A stretch of DNA of 15,812 nucleotides. Source: Bacillota bacterium. Lineage in GTDB: Bacteria; Bacillota; Clostridia; Lachnospirales; Lachnospiraceae. The position numbers were made by a program, and so were the translations under genes. How positions within the stretch are numbered: the first letter of the stretch is position 1; each line of letters opens with the position of its first letter. The notes beneath the pieces were generated by a model. The model was not told the origin of the DNA. It did not search any database and was given only the letters and a program-made list of their open reading frames with translations. Shown here piece after piece: positions 6,329 to 15,115 of this stretch. The stretch lies in NCBI GenBank assembly GCA_023392995.1, contig JAEWMZ010000022.1, positions 1-15,812 on the forward strand, in the 5' to 3' direction.

Positions 6329-6357
6329 ATTATAGCAGAAACGATAAATTTTGAAAA
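6329..6357 (-). promoter_or_regulatory. Putative promoter just after the sugar-binding protein gene
   Basis: On the minus strand TATAAT (6329-6334) is perfect, and TTTTCA (6352-6357) lies 17 bases upstream, matching four of six -35 positions. Transcription would start near 6322, run through the paired sequence at 6282-6318 and meet the terminator at 6247-6277 before rhaM. This layout allows rhaM to be controlled by termination. Confidence 0.4.
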
Positions 6358-6370
6358 GCTGTTCTAACTC

Positions 6371-7501
6371 TTAGTATACAGAAGCCCATTCACCAATGTT
6401 CTCAGGTGTGAAAGCAAAAGGTGCGCCAAGGATAATTTCTGTACCGCCATCAGCAGCTGCATTAATGGTATAAGAACCATTATCGCCTAAGGTTGTATCC
6501 GGAACTGTGAAGGTTTCACCAGCAGCGCCTGTGATAACATCGTTTACTAACCCGATAGAAACATAAGCTGCTAAGTTACCTAACTGAATTGGATTCCAAA
6601 GATACATATAAGGGCAGGAATGAGCATCGTCAGCACCGATGTAATCAGCCATCTCAGAAGGTAAGCCAAGACCGGTTAATTTTACTTTTCCTGTAAGACC
6701 TTCATCCTGAAGAACCTTAGCAGCAGCCATAATACCTACTGTAGTAGGAGCAACGATTACTTTTACGTTAGGGTCATCTGCAAGAATAGCAGAGGTCTGG
6801 TCAACGGATGCCTGATATTCATCATCACCATAGTAAACGCCGATCAGGTTAAGCTTAGAATATTTGGAATCCTGCATTACTGATTTCATGCCATCAATCC
6901 AAGCATTCTGATTGGTAGCGGTAGATGCTGCAGAAAGGATAGCCCAGTTGCCTTCTCCACCAGTGATATCAAGAACCGCATCCATCAAAGTCTGAGCGAT
7001 TTCTGTAGTACCAGCCTGGTTTACGAATACTTCACGGCTGTTTGCATTAACAGCAGAGTCAAGGCTCATTACGTGAATTCCCTGTTCCATTGCCTGCTTT
7101 AAAGCTGGTTCTAACGCATCTGTATCATTGGCAGCGATTGCGATTGCATCAACGCCCTGTGATACAACGTTATTAATACAAGTAATCTGATCCTCTGCTG
7201 TAGCTGATTCCGGCTCCTGGATGACACAAGTACCACCCTGAGCTTCAATTACCTGCTTGTAACCATCAGATTCTTTCTTGTTGTAAGGATTACCTGCACT
7301 CTTTACGATAATCGCATAAGTACCATCGGTAGCATATGGATCTGCTGATCCTGTGTCACCGGAACCATTATCTGTGTTATCTGCTGCTTTTGTAGGAGCT
7401 GGGGTTGTTCCGTTACCGGAATCGGATTTGTTACCGCATCCTACCAGCATGCTTGCTGTTAATGTGATGCAAAGTACTGCACTTAAAAATTTCTTTTTCA
7501 T
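6371..7501 (-). CDS. Sugar ABC transporter substrate-binding lipoprotein (RhaS/LsrB-like)
   Basis: A 376-residue periplasmic-binding-protein fold of the CUT2 type, anchored by lipid outside the membrane. Residues 1-21 are a signal peptide ending in the lipobox LVGC (Cys 22), followed by a low-complexity linker rich in G, T, D and N (23-55) and then the two-lobed domain starting YAIIVKSAGNPYNKKESDGY. Family-like stretches include INNVVSQGVDAIAIAANDTDAL, VMSLDSAV, WAILSAASTATNQNAWIDGM and PNVKVIVAPTTVGIMAAAKV. The position at the end of the importer operon and rhaM downstream suggest L-rhamnose as ligand; the same family also binds AI-2. The ATG at 7501 has GGGAGG nine bases before it. A 211-base gap from the permease gene may allow its own, higher expression. 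Function high confidence, exact sugar inferred. Confidence 0.92.
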   Translation of the reverse strand: MKKKFLSAVLCITLTASMLVGCGNKSDSGNGTTPAPTKAADNTDNGSGDTGSADPYATDGTYAIIVKSAGNPYNKKESDGYKQVIEAQGGTCVIQEPESATAEDQITCINNVVSQGVDAIAIAANDTDALEPALKQAMEQGIHVMSLDSAVNANSREVFVNQAGTTEIAQTLMDAVLDITGGEGNWAILSAASTATNQNAWIDGMKSVMQDSKYSKLNLIGVYYGDDEYQASVDQTSAILADDPNVKVIVAPTTVGIMAAAKVLQDEGLTGKVKLTGLGLPSEMADYIGADDAHSCPYMYLWNPIQLGNLAAYVSIGLVNDVITGAAGETFTVPDTTLGDNGSYTINAAADGGTEIILGAPFAFTPENIGEWASVY

Positions 7502-7541
7502 TTCAACTAACCTCCCATAGTTTTAAAAAGATATTTATACA

Positions 7542-7555
7542 AACACCGAAGTGTT
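7542..7555 (-). promoter_or_regulatory. UUCG-capped hairpin in the leader of the binding protein gene
   Basis: On the minus strand AACAC-TTCG-GTGTT makes a short stem closed by C-UUCG-G, an unusually stable RNA tetraloop. It lies about 40 bases before the ATG at 7501. A TATAAA follows it, so it may instead overlap a weak promoter. A role in shielding the mRNA end or in mRNA processing is plausible but inferred. Confidence 0.4.
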
Positions 7556-7604
7556 GGTATCATAAATTAGATTAAACCCATACTACTTTTGTTTTACGTC
7601 ATTA

Positions 7605-7717
7605 ATTATGTTTCTTTTGTTATGCTTCTTTGTACTCTTCTTTTATTATGCTTCTTTTATTATGCACTTCTATTATGCCAATTTTATTATGTCTCTATCT
7701 TAATTTCTCTTTTTATG
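7605..7717 (-). repeat. Degenerate 13-14-base tandem repeat array between permease and binding protein genes
   Basis: The plus strand carries ATTATG or a close form at 7605, 7619 (GTTATG), 7645, 7659, 7672, 7686 and 7712 (TTTATG). The spacings are 14, 26, 14, 13, 14 and 26, so one unit near 7632 and one near 7699 have decayed. On the minus strand the unit reads GCATAATAAAAGAA, most complete at 7645-7672. The last copy includes the stop codon of the permease gene (7713). There is no gene in this stretch. It could be a slippage-made array, an mRNA-stability element, or binding sites. Confidence 0.75.
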
Positions 7718-8732
7718 CTGCTTTTACTGCTCTTTTTTTGAAAAACCTTCCCAGATTCAAGTGAGGAATCATTACGGCGAAGATCAGTAATGCGCCTTTT
7801 ACTACCAACATAATATTGGAGGATACGTTTACAAGACCAAGGCCATATTTTAATAAACCTAACAGGAATACGGAGATCATAGCTCCGATAAAGTTACCTT
7901 TACCTCCATCTGTTAACACACCGCCAAGTACGCACATTCCGATTGCATCCAGCTCGTAGCCCTCACCCACATTTGGTCTTGCACTACCCATCTGAGAGGA
8001 TGCAAATACTGCACAGATTCCACAGAAGAGACCGGTCAGTGTGTAGATGGTAAGACGCATCTTCGGAACATTAATACCGGAATACTTTGCAGCCAGCTTA
8101 TTACTGCCGACAGCATACATTCTGCGGCCGAAGGTTGATTTGTGCATAACCACGCCAAAGATGACAGCGCAGATGACAAATATTACAAACATGATAGGAA
8201 CTACTCCGCCAATTTTACCCCAGTATAGATTAGAGAACCATTTTACAGAAGTAAATCCGCCGGTGGACTGATCTTTCAAAATCATTTCCGCAATACCCCG
8301 GAATAAAATCTGGGTACCGAGGGTTATAATCATCGGATTCAGCTCGGTAAACTTAATTGCGATAAACCCATTAATGAAACCGCAAAGCGTACCAACACCC
8401 AGAGCCACAATTACCGCCAGCCACATGGGTAAGCCGGCATTAAAGCTGATACCAAGCAGTACCGCACTTAGGGCTACCTGAGCACCAACAGAAATATCAA
8501 TTTCACCGATTAACAGGATATAACACATCGGTAGTGTTAAAAAAGCGATACTTAAAAAGGAATTTGTCGCATTAAATAACCCTGGAACACTCAGATATTT
8601 ATTTGAGATGTTCGCATTCATAATATTTACTAAGATAAAGATAATTACTAAGAAGGATTCCCAGCGAAGCAGTAATTTTTTTAAGGAGAATTTTTCTTCT
8701 GCAATGATCGTTCTTCCTGATTTTCCAGCCAT
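7713..8732 (-). CDS. Sugar ABC transporter permease (RhaQ-type, CUT2 family)
   Basis: A 339-residue inner-membrane permease with about ten hydrophobic segments. It has the family loop GRRMYAVGSNKLAAKYSGINVPK (about 206-228), which contacts the ATPase, and the late GEGYELDAIGMCVLGGVLTDGGKGNFIGAM. The early LPMCYILLIGEIDISVGAQ matches the start-of-pore motif of this group. It starts 2 bases after the stop of the other permease gene, with AGGGAGA seven bases before its ATG, so the two are co-translated. Together they would form the two halves of the transmembrane channel. Length is as usual. Assignment to rhamnose rather than AI-2, ribose or similar rests on the neighbouring rhaM. Confidence 0.93.
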   Translation of the reverse strand: MAGKSGRTIIAEEKFSLKKLLLRWESFLVIIFILVNIMNANISNKYLSVPGLFNATNSFLSIAFLTLPMCYILLIGEIDISVGAQVALSAVLLGISFNAGLPMWLAVIVALGVGTLCGFINGFIAIKFTELNPMIITLGTQILFRGIAEMILKDQSTGGFTSVKWFSNLYWGKIGGVVPIMFVIFVICAVIFGVVMHKSTFGRRMYAVGSNKLAAKYSGINVPKMRLTIYTLTGLFCGICAVFASSQMGSARPNVGEGYELDAIGMCVLGGVLTDGGKGNFIGAMISVFLLGLLKYGLGLVNVSSNIMLVVKGALLIFAVMIPHLNLGRFFKKRAVKAA

Positions 8733-8734
8733 AA

Positions 8735-9736
8735 TTAAATCTCCCTTCTCTTTAATGCAGCCTTATCCATCTGTCTTTGAACCAAAACATTGATGATGAC
8801 GGCAAGTAAAATAATTAAACCTTTAATCGCTCTCTGCCAGAACTGGGATACTCCGATCATCGGAAGTCCCTTACCAATGATGGAGATAATCAAAGTACCT
8901 AAGAATACTCCGACCACACTACCTCTACCACCGTTTAAGCTAACGCCGCCGACTACACAGGCAGCAATGACATCCATCTCAATACCTTCCCCCATGTTAC
9001 CCTGTGAGGATGCATAAAGTGAGGTGAACATGGCACCGGATAAACCAGCTAAGGCACCAAGTATCGTATAACAAGCCACTTTAACCTTTGTAACCTTAAT
9101 ACCACTGACAAGCGCAGCTTCTGCATTACTGCCAACTGCATATACTTTTCTTCCGATTGGTGTCCATTTCATGACGATATAGAAGATTACCAATAAGATA
9201 ATAACGATCACTACCAGGTTATTAATAATGCCAAAACCAAGATATCTGCTTTGCGCAAAGGCTTTATAGGATTTACTGAATTCTGACGCAGACACCCAGT
9301 CATTCTTCGCAATCAGATACGCCAGCCCTCGGTAAATACTCATGGCACCCAATGTACAAATAATAGGCGGTACCTTTCCGTATGCAACAATAGCTCCAAT
9401 GATGAGTCCGCATACCGTACCTACTGCAATTGATATAAGGAACGCAGCAAGCACTGAGGTTTCAGGAAAATCCCTTAAGATCAGGGATGCGGTCATACCG
9501 GAAAATGCAAGGGTGGAACCGATGGAAATATCAATACCACCAATGATAAGCACTAACATCATACCACAGGTTAAAACAAAGTTTACCGCATAATTCTTAA
9601 ACAAACCTTCGATAGAACCCGGTGTTAAGAAGGTAGAATTTCTGCTTGCAATGAATATGCAAAGGATTACTAATACAATGACCAAGCTCGCTTCACGGGA
9701 GCCGGTAATCGTTTTCCACAAGGATTTCTTTTCCAT
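8735..9736 (-). CDS. Sugar ABC transporter permease (RhaP-type, CUT2 family)
   Basis: A 333-residue inner-membrane permease with about ten hydrophobic segments. Diagnostic stretches are CGMMLVLIIGGIDISIGSTL (about 58-76), GRKVYAVGSNAEAALVSGI (about 194-212) and GEGIEMDVIAACVVGGVSLNGGRGSVVG. It is paralogous to the neighbouring permease and forms the other half of the channel. Its ATG overlaps the stop of the ATPase gene by one base (TAATG), a typical translational coupling, so the two proteins are made in step. Confidence 0.93.
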   Translation of the reverse strand: MEKKSLWKTITGSREASLVIVLVILCIFIASRNSTFLTPGSIEGLFKNYAVNFVLTCGMMLVLIIGGIDISIGSTLAFSGMTASLILRDFPETSVLAAFLISIAVGTVCGLIIGAIVAYGKVPPIICTLGAMSIYRGLAYLIAKNDWVSASEFSKSYKAFAQSRYLGFGIINNLVVIVIILLVIFYIVMKWTPIGRKVYAVGSNAEAALVSGIKVTKVKVACYTILGALAGLSGAMFTSLYASSQGNMGEGIEMDVIAACVVGGVSLNGGRGSVVGVFLGTLIISIIGKGLPMIGVSQFWQRAIKGLIILLAVIINVLVQRQMDKAALKRREI

Positions 9737-11259
9737 TACTTACGCACCTCACTCTTCTCTGCCTCTTTCAGGGATTTCGCCATGGCAAATTCAAGAATTA
9801 ATTCCTGGGTTGCTTCTTCCCTGGATAATTCTCCGGTAACCTTACCCTCGCACATCACTACGATACGGTCACTTAATCCGAGAATCTCCGGCATTTCGGA
9901 AGATATCATGATAATCGCATATCCTCTCTGTGCTAACTGTCCCATGATATCATAGATTTCTGCTTTCGCACCTACGTCGATACCCTTCGTAGGCTCATCC
10001 ATGATCAGGAGCTTCAGATCAGAGGCAAGAATCTTTGCTACAGCGATCTTCTGCTGATTACCTCCGGATAGTGTGCTTACCTTATCAAATAAGGAAACTG
10101 CCTTTGTATCTACATTCTCTGCCAATTCTTTGGCAGCTGCACGCTCTGCCTTATCATTGGTAAAGAACTTATTACCATACTTTTCAATTTCAGTCAAGGT
10201 GATATTTCTTCCGATACCCCAGCTCTGAATTAAGCCAAGATTGGATCTATCCTCTGTTAACAAGCCAATTCCATACTTAATTGCGTCTTGAGGATTGCGA
10301 ATCTTCACTTCTTTTCCTTCTAAGAAGATTCTACCGGAATCCAGCTTTTCTACACCATAGATAGTCTGAATTACTTCTGTTCTGCGAGCACCCACCAGAC
10401 CTGTAAGCCCAAGGATCTCACCTGCACGGACACTGAAGGATACGTTTTTGAAATATCCTTCTCTATTTAGGTTTTCCACTCTTAAGACTTCTTCGCCAAA
10501 TTTGATCTTTGGCTTAGGGAACATATCTGTGATTTCACGACCAACCATGGCAGTAATCAGATCATGATTGGAGATCTTATCCACGTCATAGGTTCCAATG
10601 TATTTTGCATCTCGAAATACCGTTACTCTGGAGGCCAGACGATACATATCCTCAAATCGATGGGATATAAAGATAATGGATGCGCCTTCGTCCCGAAGCT
10701 TTTCTGCAATTCGATATAAATTCTCTGATTCGTTCTTTGTAAGAGAGGCAGTCGGCTCATCCATGATAATAATCTTTGCATTAGAGGATAATGCCTTTGC
10801 AATCTCAACCATCTGCTGCTGAGCAACACTTAGGTTTCCCATTTCATCCGTGGATTTAAAGTCTGCATTCAATTGATCCAGTAACACCTGGGCATCCTGA
10901 TGCATCTGCTTCCAATCAATGAAGCATCCTTTTACTTTTTCATGTCCCATGAAAATATTCTCGGTGACACTCAGATGCGGATAAGCAGTCACATGCTGAT
11001 AAATAGCCGCAATACCATGACTCTGACCATCCTTTGGTCCTTTTAATTCAACTTTCGCTCCGTCAATGAAGATCTCTCCTTCATCTGGTCTATGCACACC
11101 TGTAATTACCTTTATAAAAGTTGATTTACCGGCACCGTTCTCGCCCATTAATGCATGGATCTCGCCTTTTTTCAACCGAAACTGTACACCGTTTAATGCT
11201 TTTACACCAGGAAAGATCTTCGTTATTCCCTTTAACTCAAGAATGTATTCCTCAGCCAA
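9736..11259 (-). CDS. Sugar ABC transporter ATP-binding protein with two ABC domains (RhaT-type, CUT2 family)
   Basis: A 507-residue cytosolic ATPase that powers the importer. The first domain has Walker A GENGAGKST (39-47), the variant signature LSVAQQQ and Walker B IIIMDEPTASLT. The second has a degenerate Walker A (LVGARRTEV), the signature LSGGNQQK and Walker B LLIMDEPTKGIDVG. Degeneracy of the second Walker A is usual for this family. The frame is open upstream to an ATG at 11424, but the first 55 residues are not family-like. A TTG at 11259 (codon 56) starts the conserved MAEEYILELKGITKIFPGVKAL, with AAAGGAGT seven bases before it, so TTG is taken as the start. It overlaps the next gene by one base and is divergent from the two-component genes. 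Confidence 0.93.
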   Translation of the reverse strand: MAEEYILELKGITKIFPGVKALNGVQFRLKKGEIHALMGENGAGKSTFIKVITGVHRPDEGEIFIDGAKVELKGPKDGQSHGIAAIYQHVTAYPHLSVTENIFMGHEKVKGCFIDWKQMHQDAQVLLDQLNADFKSTDEMGNLSVAQQQMVEIAKALSSNAKIIIMDEPTASLTKNESENLYRIAEKLRDEGASIIFISHRFEDMYRLASRVTVFRDAKYIGTYDVDKISNHDLITAMVGREITDMFPKPKIKFGEEVLRVENLNREGYFKNVSFSVRAGEILGLTGLVGARRTEVIQTIYGVEKLDSGRIFLEGKEVKIRNPQDAIKYGIGLLTEDRSNLGLIQSWGIGRNITLTEIEKYGNKFFTNDKAERAAAKELAENVDTKAVSLFDKVSTLSGGNQQKIAVAKILASDLKLLIMDEPTKGIDVGAKAEIYDIMGQLAQRGYAIIMISSEMPEILGLSDRIVVMCEGKVTGELSREEATQELILEFAMAKSLKEAEKSEVRK

Positions 11260-11573
11260 TTTTCTTACTCCTTTCAAGGCCACCTTAAGCTTTGCTTCTA
11301 ATCGATTATCGATCTTACTATTTCCCAATGATCTAACTGACCGAAGCGCATGCTTATTCTGGCTTTTCCCTTTCACAGTTATAATCTTAACATCACAGTT
11401 CTTACTTTCACATCGTAATATCATTTGATTGAGGGTAAATTTCTACTGTCTTCCTTCCAACCGGAATAATGTTAAAAATATGGGTTATTTTACAATTCTT
11501 TGATTTTAGTTGTAATCTGCTCGAAATTTGGTACAATATGAACCAGATATATTACGAAACTAAGGAGTCATTC
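11260..11573. promoter_or_regulatory. Divergent control region of the transporter and two-component operons
   Basis: No gene lies here. An 8-base direct repeat TCACAGTT occurs at 11373-11380 and 11393-11400, exactly 20 bases apart, that is about two turns of the helix, as AraC-type response regulators often bind. A palindrome ATCGAT-T-ATCGAT is at 11302-11314. On the minus strand TATAAC (11378-11383) overlaps the nearer repeat and could be an activator-dependent -10 box for the ABC operon; a TTGTAA-N18-CATTAT pair at about 11466-11495 is an alternative. The transporter leader would then be over 100 bases. Confidence 0.5.
11510..11537 (+). promoter_or_regulatory. Promoter of the two-component operon
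   Basis: TTGTAA (11510-11515) and TACAAT (11532-11537) are 16 bases apart, matching four and five of six consensus positions. Transcription would begin about 30 bases before the regulator ATG at 11574, which has AAGGAG (11562-11567) six bases before it. Confidence 0.6.
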
Positions 11574-13136
11574 ATGAGAATCTTAATAGTAGATGACGAG
11601 AAATTAACACGGGAGGGTCTTATCTCCAGCATCTCCTGGGACAAGCTTCCCTTTGACCATATTGACCAGGCAGACGATGGGATTAATGCATTGCAGCTGG
11701 CCAGAACCCACCTGCCAGATGTTCTTTTAACCGATATCCGTATGCCCAGAATGAACGGCATTGAGCTTGCTGAAAAGATACAGGAACTCAATCCTCAATG
11801 CCCCATAATTTTTATGAGCGGCTACTCGGATAAGGAATATCTTATGGCTGCAATTAAATTAAAGGCCGTCCGCTATGTGGAGAAGCCCTTTACCGCCGAA
11901 GAGTTGACCGAAGCCTTATCCGAATCCTTGAGTACCCTACACCAGCACCGGGTAAACCAAAAATCCCATGCTCTTTTTGCCAAGGATGCTTCTGCTAAGC
12001 TTGCACAAAACATGACCAAAAGCGGATATAGCAGTAAAAATGATACTGCCCTGATAGATGCGGGATTAAATGGTATCATTCATCCCAGAACGTTCTTTAC
12101 TACCTTTATCATAAAGCTAAAGTCTGTTCAAAATAACTTTGCAGAGGAAGAAATCACCTCAATTATCAATGACATCCATTCCGCCGTTACAAGGCGTAAT
12201 ATGTCCGAGATTCATTTTGTTAAGCAGGAATCCGTCTTTGTGATGCATCTATTTTCCGATGAGCGCCCCCTGGAAAGTGTTATTACAAAAATAGCCAGGG
12301 AGATTAAGGAGCTGATCCCCAAGGATGTCAATTTGTTTCTTTCGATTGGTAAAACGGTCATTGGCAGCAGCAAAGTTTTTCATTCCTATAACTCTGCAGT
12401 TATTTTGCTTCAAAGTTCATTTTTTTATGAATATGGTAGCATACTTAATTATGAAAGTCCTTCCACCGCTTTATCCGCTAATTATCCCTATGAATTTGCA
12501 GAAGAATTCTCAAAAGCTATTCAGGAGAAGGAGCTTGTACATTGCAGAGCTTTGGCAGAAGCCTTTTACCAGACCTTGCGGCACAACCAATCCCTGCTGG
12601 CAAATGCAATTAAGGATGTATACTATAAGCTATTTATGCAGATTAATACGATTCAATATCATCTCAAGCTGCAAACAGAAACCTCCAGTGCTGATTCTGA
12701 AAGTTTGCTGGAGACAATCTCAAACTGTGATATTCTCACAGAGCTGCATCTCATGCTTTTGAGTAAAATTGATGAATTCACAAACAATTTGCAATCCCTT
12801 TCCCAGGAGAATCCAACGATATTTATGATCCGGGACTATATCAGCAAACATTATAGTGATTATTCTCTTTCCATAAAGGATATCAGCGAGCACGTGCATC
12901 TCTCCACCTCTTATCTTTGCACGATATTTAAGACAGAGACGGGTAAAACTCTAAATCAATACATTACTGAGTATCGTATTGAGAAAGCAAAGCAGCTATT
13001 AATTGATCCAAGAAATAAAATTACCGACATTTCTTCCCGGGTTGGATACTCCGATGGGAATTATTTTGGTAAGAGCTTTAAAAAGGAGGTGGGACTTTCT
13101 CCCTCCGAATACCGTGATAAGGAACTAAGCAGATAA
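11574..13136 (+). CDS. AraC-type response regulator (YesN-like)
   Basis: A 520-residue cytosolic regulator that, once phosphorylated by its kinase, binds DNA. The N-terminal receiver domain has the acidic pair D7 and D8, the phosphorylation site D54 (LLTDIRMP), S82 (FMSGYSD) and K104 (YVEKPF). A long variable middle (about 120-415) is typical of the YesN group. The C-terminal AraC double helix-turn-helix (about 416-520) shows YSLSIKDISEHVHLSTSYL and ITDISSRVGYSDGNYFGKSF. A longer frame begins at 11469, but the receiver starts at MRILIVDDEKL and the ATG at 11574 has a good ribosome site. It lies 47 bases before the kinase gene and is divergent from the transporter operon, its likely target. 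Confidence 0.95.
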   Translation: MRILIVDDEKLTREGLISSISWDKLPFDHIDQADDGINALQLARTHLPDVLLTDIRMPRMNGIELAEKIQELNPQCPIIFMSGYSDKEYLMAAIKLKAVRYVEKPFTAEELTEALSESLSTLHQHRVNQKSHALFAKDASAKLAQNMTKSGYSSKNDTALIDAGLNGIIHPRTFFTTFIIKLKSVQNNFAEEEITSIINDIHSAVTRRNMSEIHFVKQESVFVMHLFSDERPLESVITKIAREIKELIPKDVNLFLSIGKTVIGSSKVFHSYNSAVILLQSSFFYEYGSILNYESPSTALSANYPYEFAEEFSKAIQEKELVHCRALAEAFYQTLRHNQSLLANAIKDVYYKLFMQINTIQYHLKLQTETSSADSESLLETISNCDILTELHLMLLSKIDEFTNNLQSLSQENPTIFMIRDYISKHYSDYSLSIKDISEHVHLSTSYLCTIFKTETGKTLNQYITEYRIEKAKQLLIDPRNKITDISSRVGYSDGNYFGKSFKKEVGLSPSEYRDKELSR

Positions 13137-13183
13137 TACTCTTTGGACTGCTGCAGCAATGAATCCTCTGAAAGGACTTTCCT

Positions 13184-15004
13184 ATGAAGCGAATTTTTTT
13201 TAAGATTTATGATTACTATTTATTTCATCTGAAATTGAAATCAAAATTTATGTTTTCCCATCTGCTGATCGCTATCGTTCCCACCATTTTTATTACGGTA
13301 TTCAGCTACAACCAGCTTCTTGCTATTACTACCAACAATACCCTAAAGTCCCTGGCCGTGATTTCCGCTCAGACTCAGACCGCTCTTGGAAACACCATCA
13401 ATCAAATCGAAACGGTTGCCTCCAGTATCGAGAGCCAGGATTTTTTTATCTCTTATATTTATAGTGACTATCCGAAGGACTATATTAATAAGTCTTCTTT
13501 TCTCACCAGTTTGAATGACTTTTACACCATGGTCAGCTCCCTAACCAATAACAGCAAGGCCTCTACGGTAAAAATCTATATTGACGATGAGCATTACAAT
13601 GCTATCAACGCCTATAACAAGGAGGAAATCTTTGAGCCTGAGGCCAAAACTACCGGAACCTACTGGCACGGTATACTCGCCTTAAATCCTGACCAGTCAA
13701 CCTTAGTCTGCCCCAGCAAATACCTTTCCCCTTACGAAATCAGTCATTATGGTGACCTGGCAATCATTCACAACATCAAAGTAAATGATTACTATGTGTA
13801 TCTGGTGGTTTACTTCGACCAGCGAACCATTGACTCTATTCTGGAACAAGACCTTCCCTTTACGGAAAGTGTTATCTATATTCTGAACGAACGTGAAGAG
13901 TTGGTATCAACTACAAGTACCAGATTATCTGGTACTTATTTGCTGAAGTATTCCAGAGTTCCTTCTCAGATTAATACTACCACCAAGTTTGTAACGGTAA
14001 AATTTGCAAATTCCAGTGTCTACTGTAACTATAAAACCATCCCCGGAACGGACTGGTACATGATTACCACCATTCCTGCCAGCAGTATGTCGGAACAGGG
14101 AAATGCTTTACTATATAAATTTCTCTTCTTTTATTTAGCAATTCTAGTTCTTGGTATGATGCTGGCATTAAATTTAAATCAATCCATTATTAAGCGAATC
14201 TCCTCCGTAATCGGGCAAATGCAAGGTGTTCGCTTTGGCATCCCCACCTATCTGGATACCAAGGGCGGAACGGATGAAATTGGAGAGCTGATTGAAACCT
14301 ATAATTACATGACCGACCAATTGGATCAGCTAATGGTACAAAAGGAGCAATCCGCAAGGGATCTTAGATTATCAGAATTTAAGGCATTGCAGGCGCAGAT
14401 CAATCCTCATTTCCTTTACAATACTCTGGATATGATCAATTGGATGGCACAGAGCGGAAAAGCCTCGGACGTATCCCTTGCTGTTCAAAGATTATCGAAA
14501 TTCTACAAGCTGACCTTAAGCAAGGGCAACAATATTGTCAGCGTGCGGGATGAGCTGGAGCATGTCAGTCTGTATGTACAGCTTCAGAACATGCGTTATG
14601 AGGATAAGATTCATTTCTTTGTAGATGTACCGGATGAAATGCTGGATTATGAAATACCGAAGCTGGTGCTGCAGCCAATTGTTGAAAATTCCATCTTCCA
14701 TGGTATCCTGGCAAAGGACACAAAAGAAGGAAACATCGTTATCATGGGTTGGCTGGAAGAGGAGCTTATGGTATTTACCGTTTCCGATAACGGAGTTGGA
14801 ATTCCTTCGGAGGATCTTCAGACGATTCTATTAGGAAATCAAACCAAGGAAACCGGGAATAATATTGCCATCTATAATACGCATAAACGGCTTCAGGTAT
14901 TTTTTGGTGAGGAATACGGGTTATCCTATCAAAGTACCCCCGGAGTTGAAACCGAGGTACAGATTAAAATTCCAGCAAAACCAGTGCAGGAGAGCTTGGA
15001 TTAG
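13184..15004 (+). CDS. Sensor histidine kinase (YesM-like)
   Basis: A 606-residue membrane kinase. TM1 is at about 24-46, an extracellular sensing region spans about 50-305, TM2 is at about 308-331, and a HAMP linker follows to about 385. The kinase module is of the His_kinase (PF06580) type: the phosphorylated His is H409 in QINPHFLYNT, the N box is ENSIFHG (501-507) and the ATP lid motif is DNGVGI (535-540). The start ATG has AAAGGA seven bases before it. It is paired with the upstream regulator and probably phosphorylates D54. The sensed ligand, perhaps the sugar or its binding protein, is unknown. Confidence 0.95.
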   Translation: MKRIFFKIYDYYLFHLKLKSKFMFSHLLIAIVPTIFITVFSYNQLLAITTNNTLKSLAVISAQTQTALGNTINQIETVASSIESQDFFISYIYSDYPKDYINKSSFLTSLNDFYTMVSSLTNNSKASTVKIYIDDEHYNAINAYNKEEIFEPEAKTTGTYWHGILALNPDQSTLVCPSKYLSPYEISHYGDLAIIHNIKVNDYYVYLVVYFDQRTIDSILEQDLPFTESVIYILNEREELVSTTSTRLSGTYLLKYSRVPSQINTTTKFVTVKFANSSVYCNYKTIPGTDWYMITTIPASSMSEQGNALLYKFLFFYLAILVLGMMLALNLNQSIIKRISSVIGQMQGVRFGIPTYLDTKGGTDEIGELIETYNYMTDQLDQLMVQKEQSARDLRLSEFKALQAQINPHFLYNTLDMINWMAQSGKASDVSLAVQRLSKFYKLTLSKGNNIVSVRDELEHVSLYVQLQNMRYEDKIHFFVDVPDEMLDYEIPKLVLQPIVENSIFHGILAKDTKEGNIVIMGWLEEELMVFTVSDNGVGIPSEDLQTILLGNQTKETGNNIAIYNTHKRLQVFFGEEYGLSYQSTPGVETEVQIKIPAKPVQESLD

Positions 15005-15072
15005 TGTCGGGGCAAGATTTAATTAAGGAGCAACTTTAACGATAAGTAAATGCAGCCACCGAATAAGTTATT

Positions 15073-15091
15073 TAATTATTGTAAATAATTA
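15073..15091 (+). promoter_or_regulatory. AT-rich palindrome before the 54-residue gene
   Basis: TAATTATT and AATAATTA are perfect 8-base arms around GTA. A TATAAT at 15090-15095 overlaps the right arm, but it is too close to the ribosome site (AGGAGG at 15101) for a normal start. The stretch could be an operator or a spacer RNA stem; function is unclear. Confidence 0.35.
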
Positions 15092-15115
15092 TAATTATTT
15101 AGGAGGTTTGAGAAC

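Noticed and set aside
7605..7717. CRISPR array
   Set aside because: The repeats are only 13-14 bases, directly adjacent without unique spacers, and no cas genes are nearby.
12325..12762. 145-residue frame inside the response regulator
   Set aside because: It is an out-of-frame shadow with no ribosome site of its own, inside a clear coding gene.
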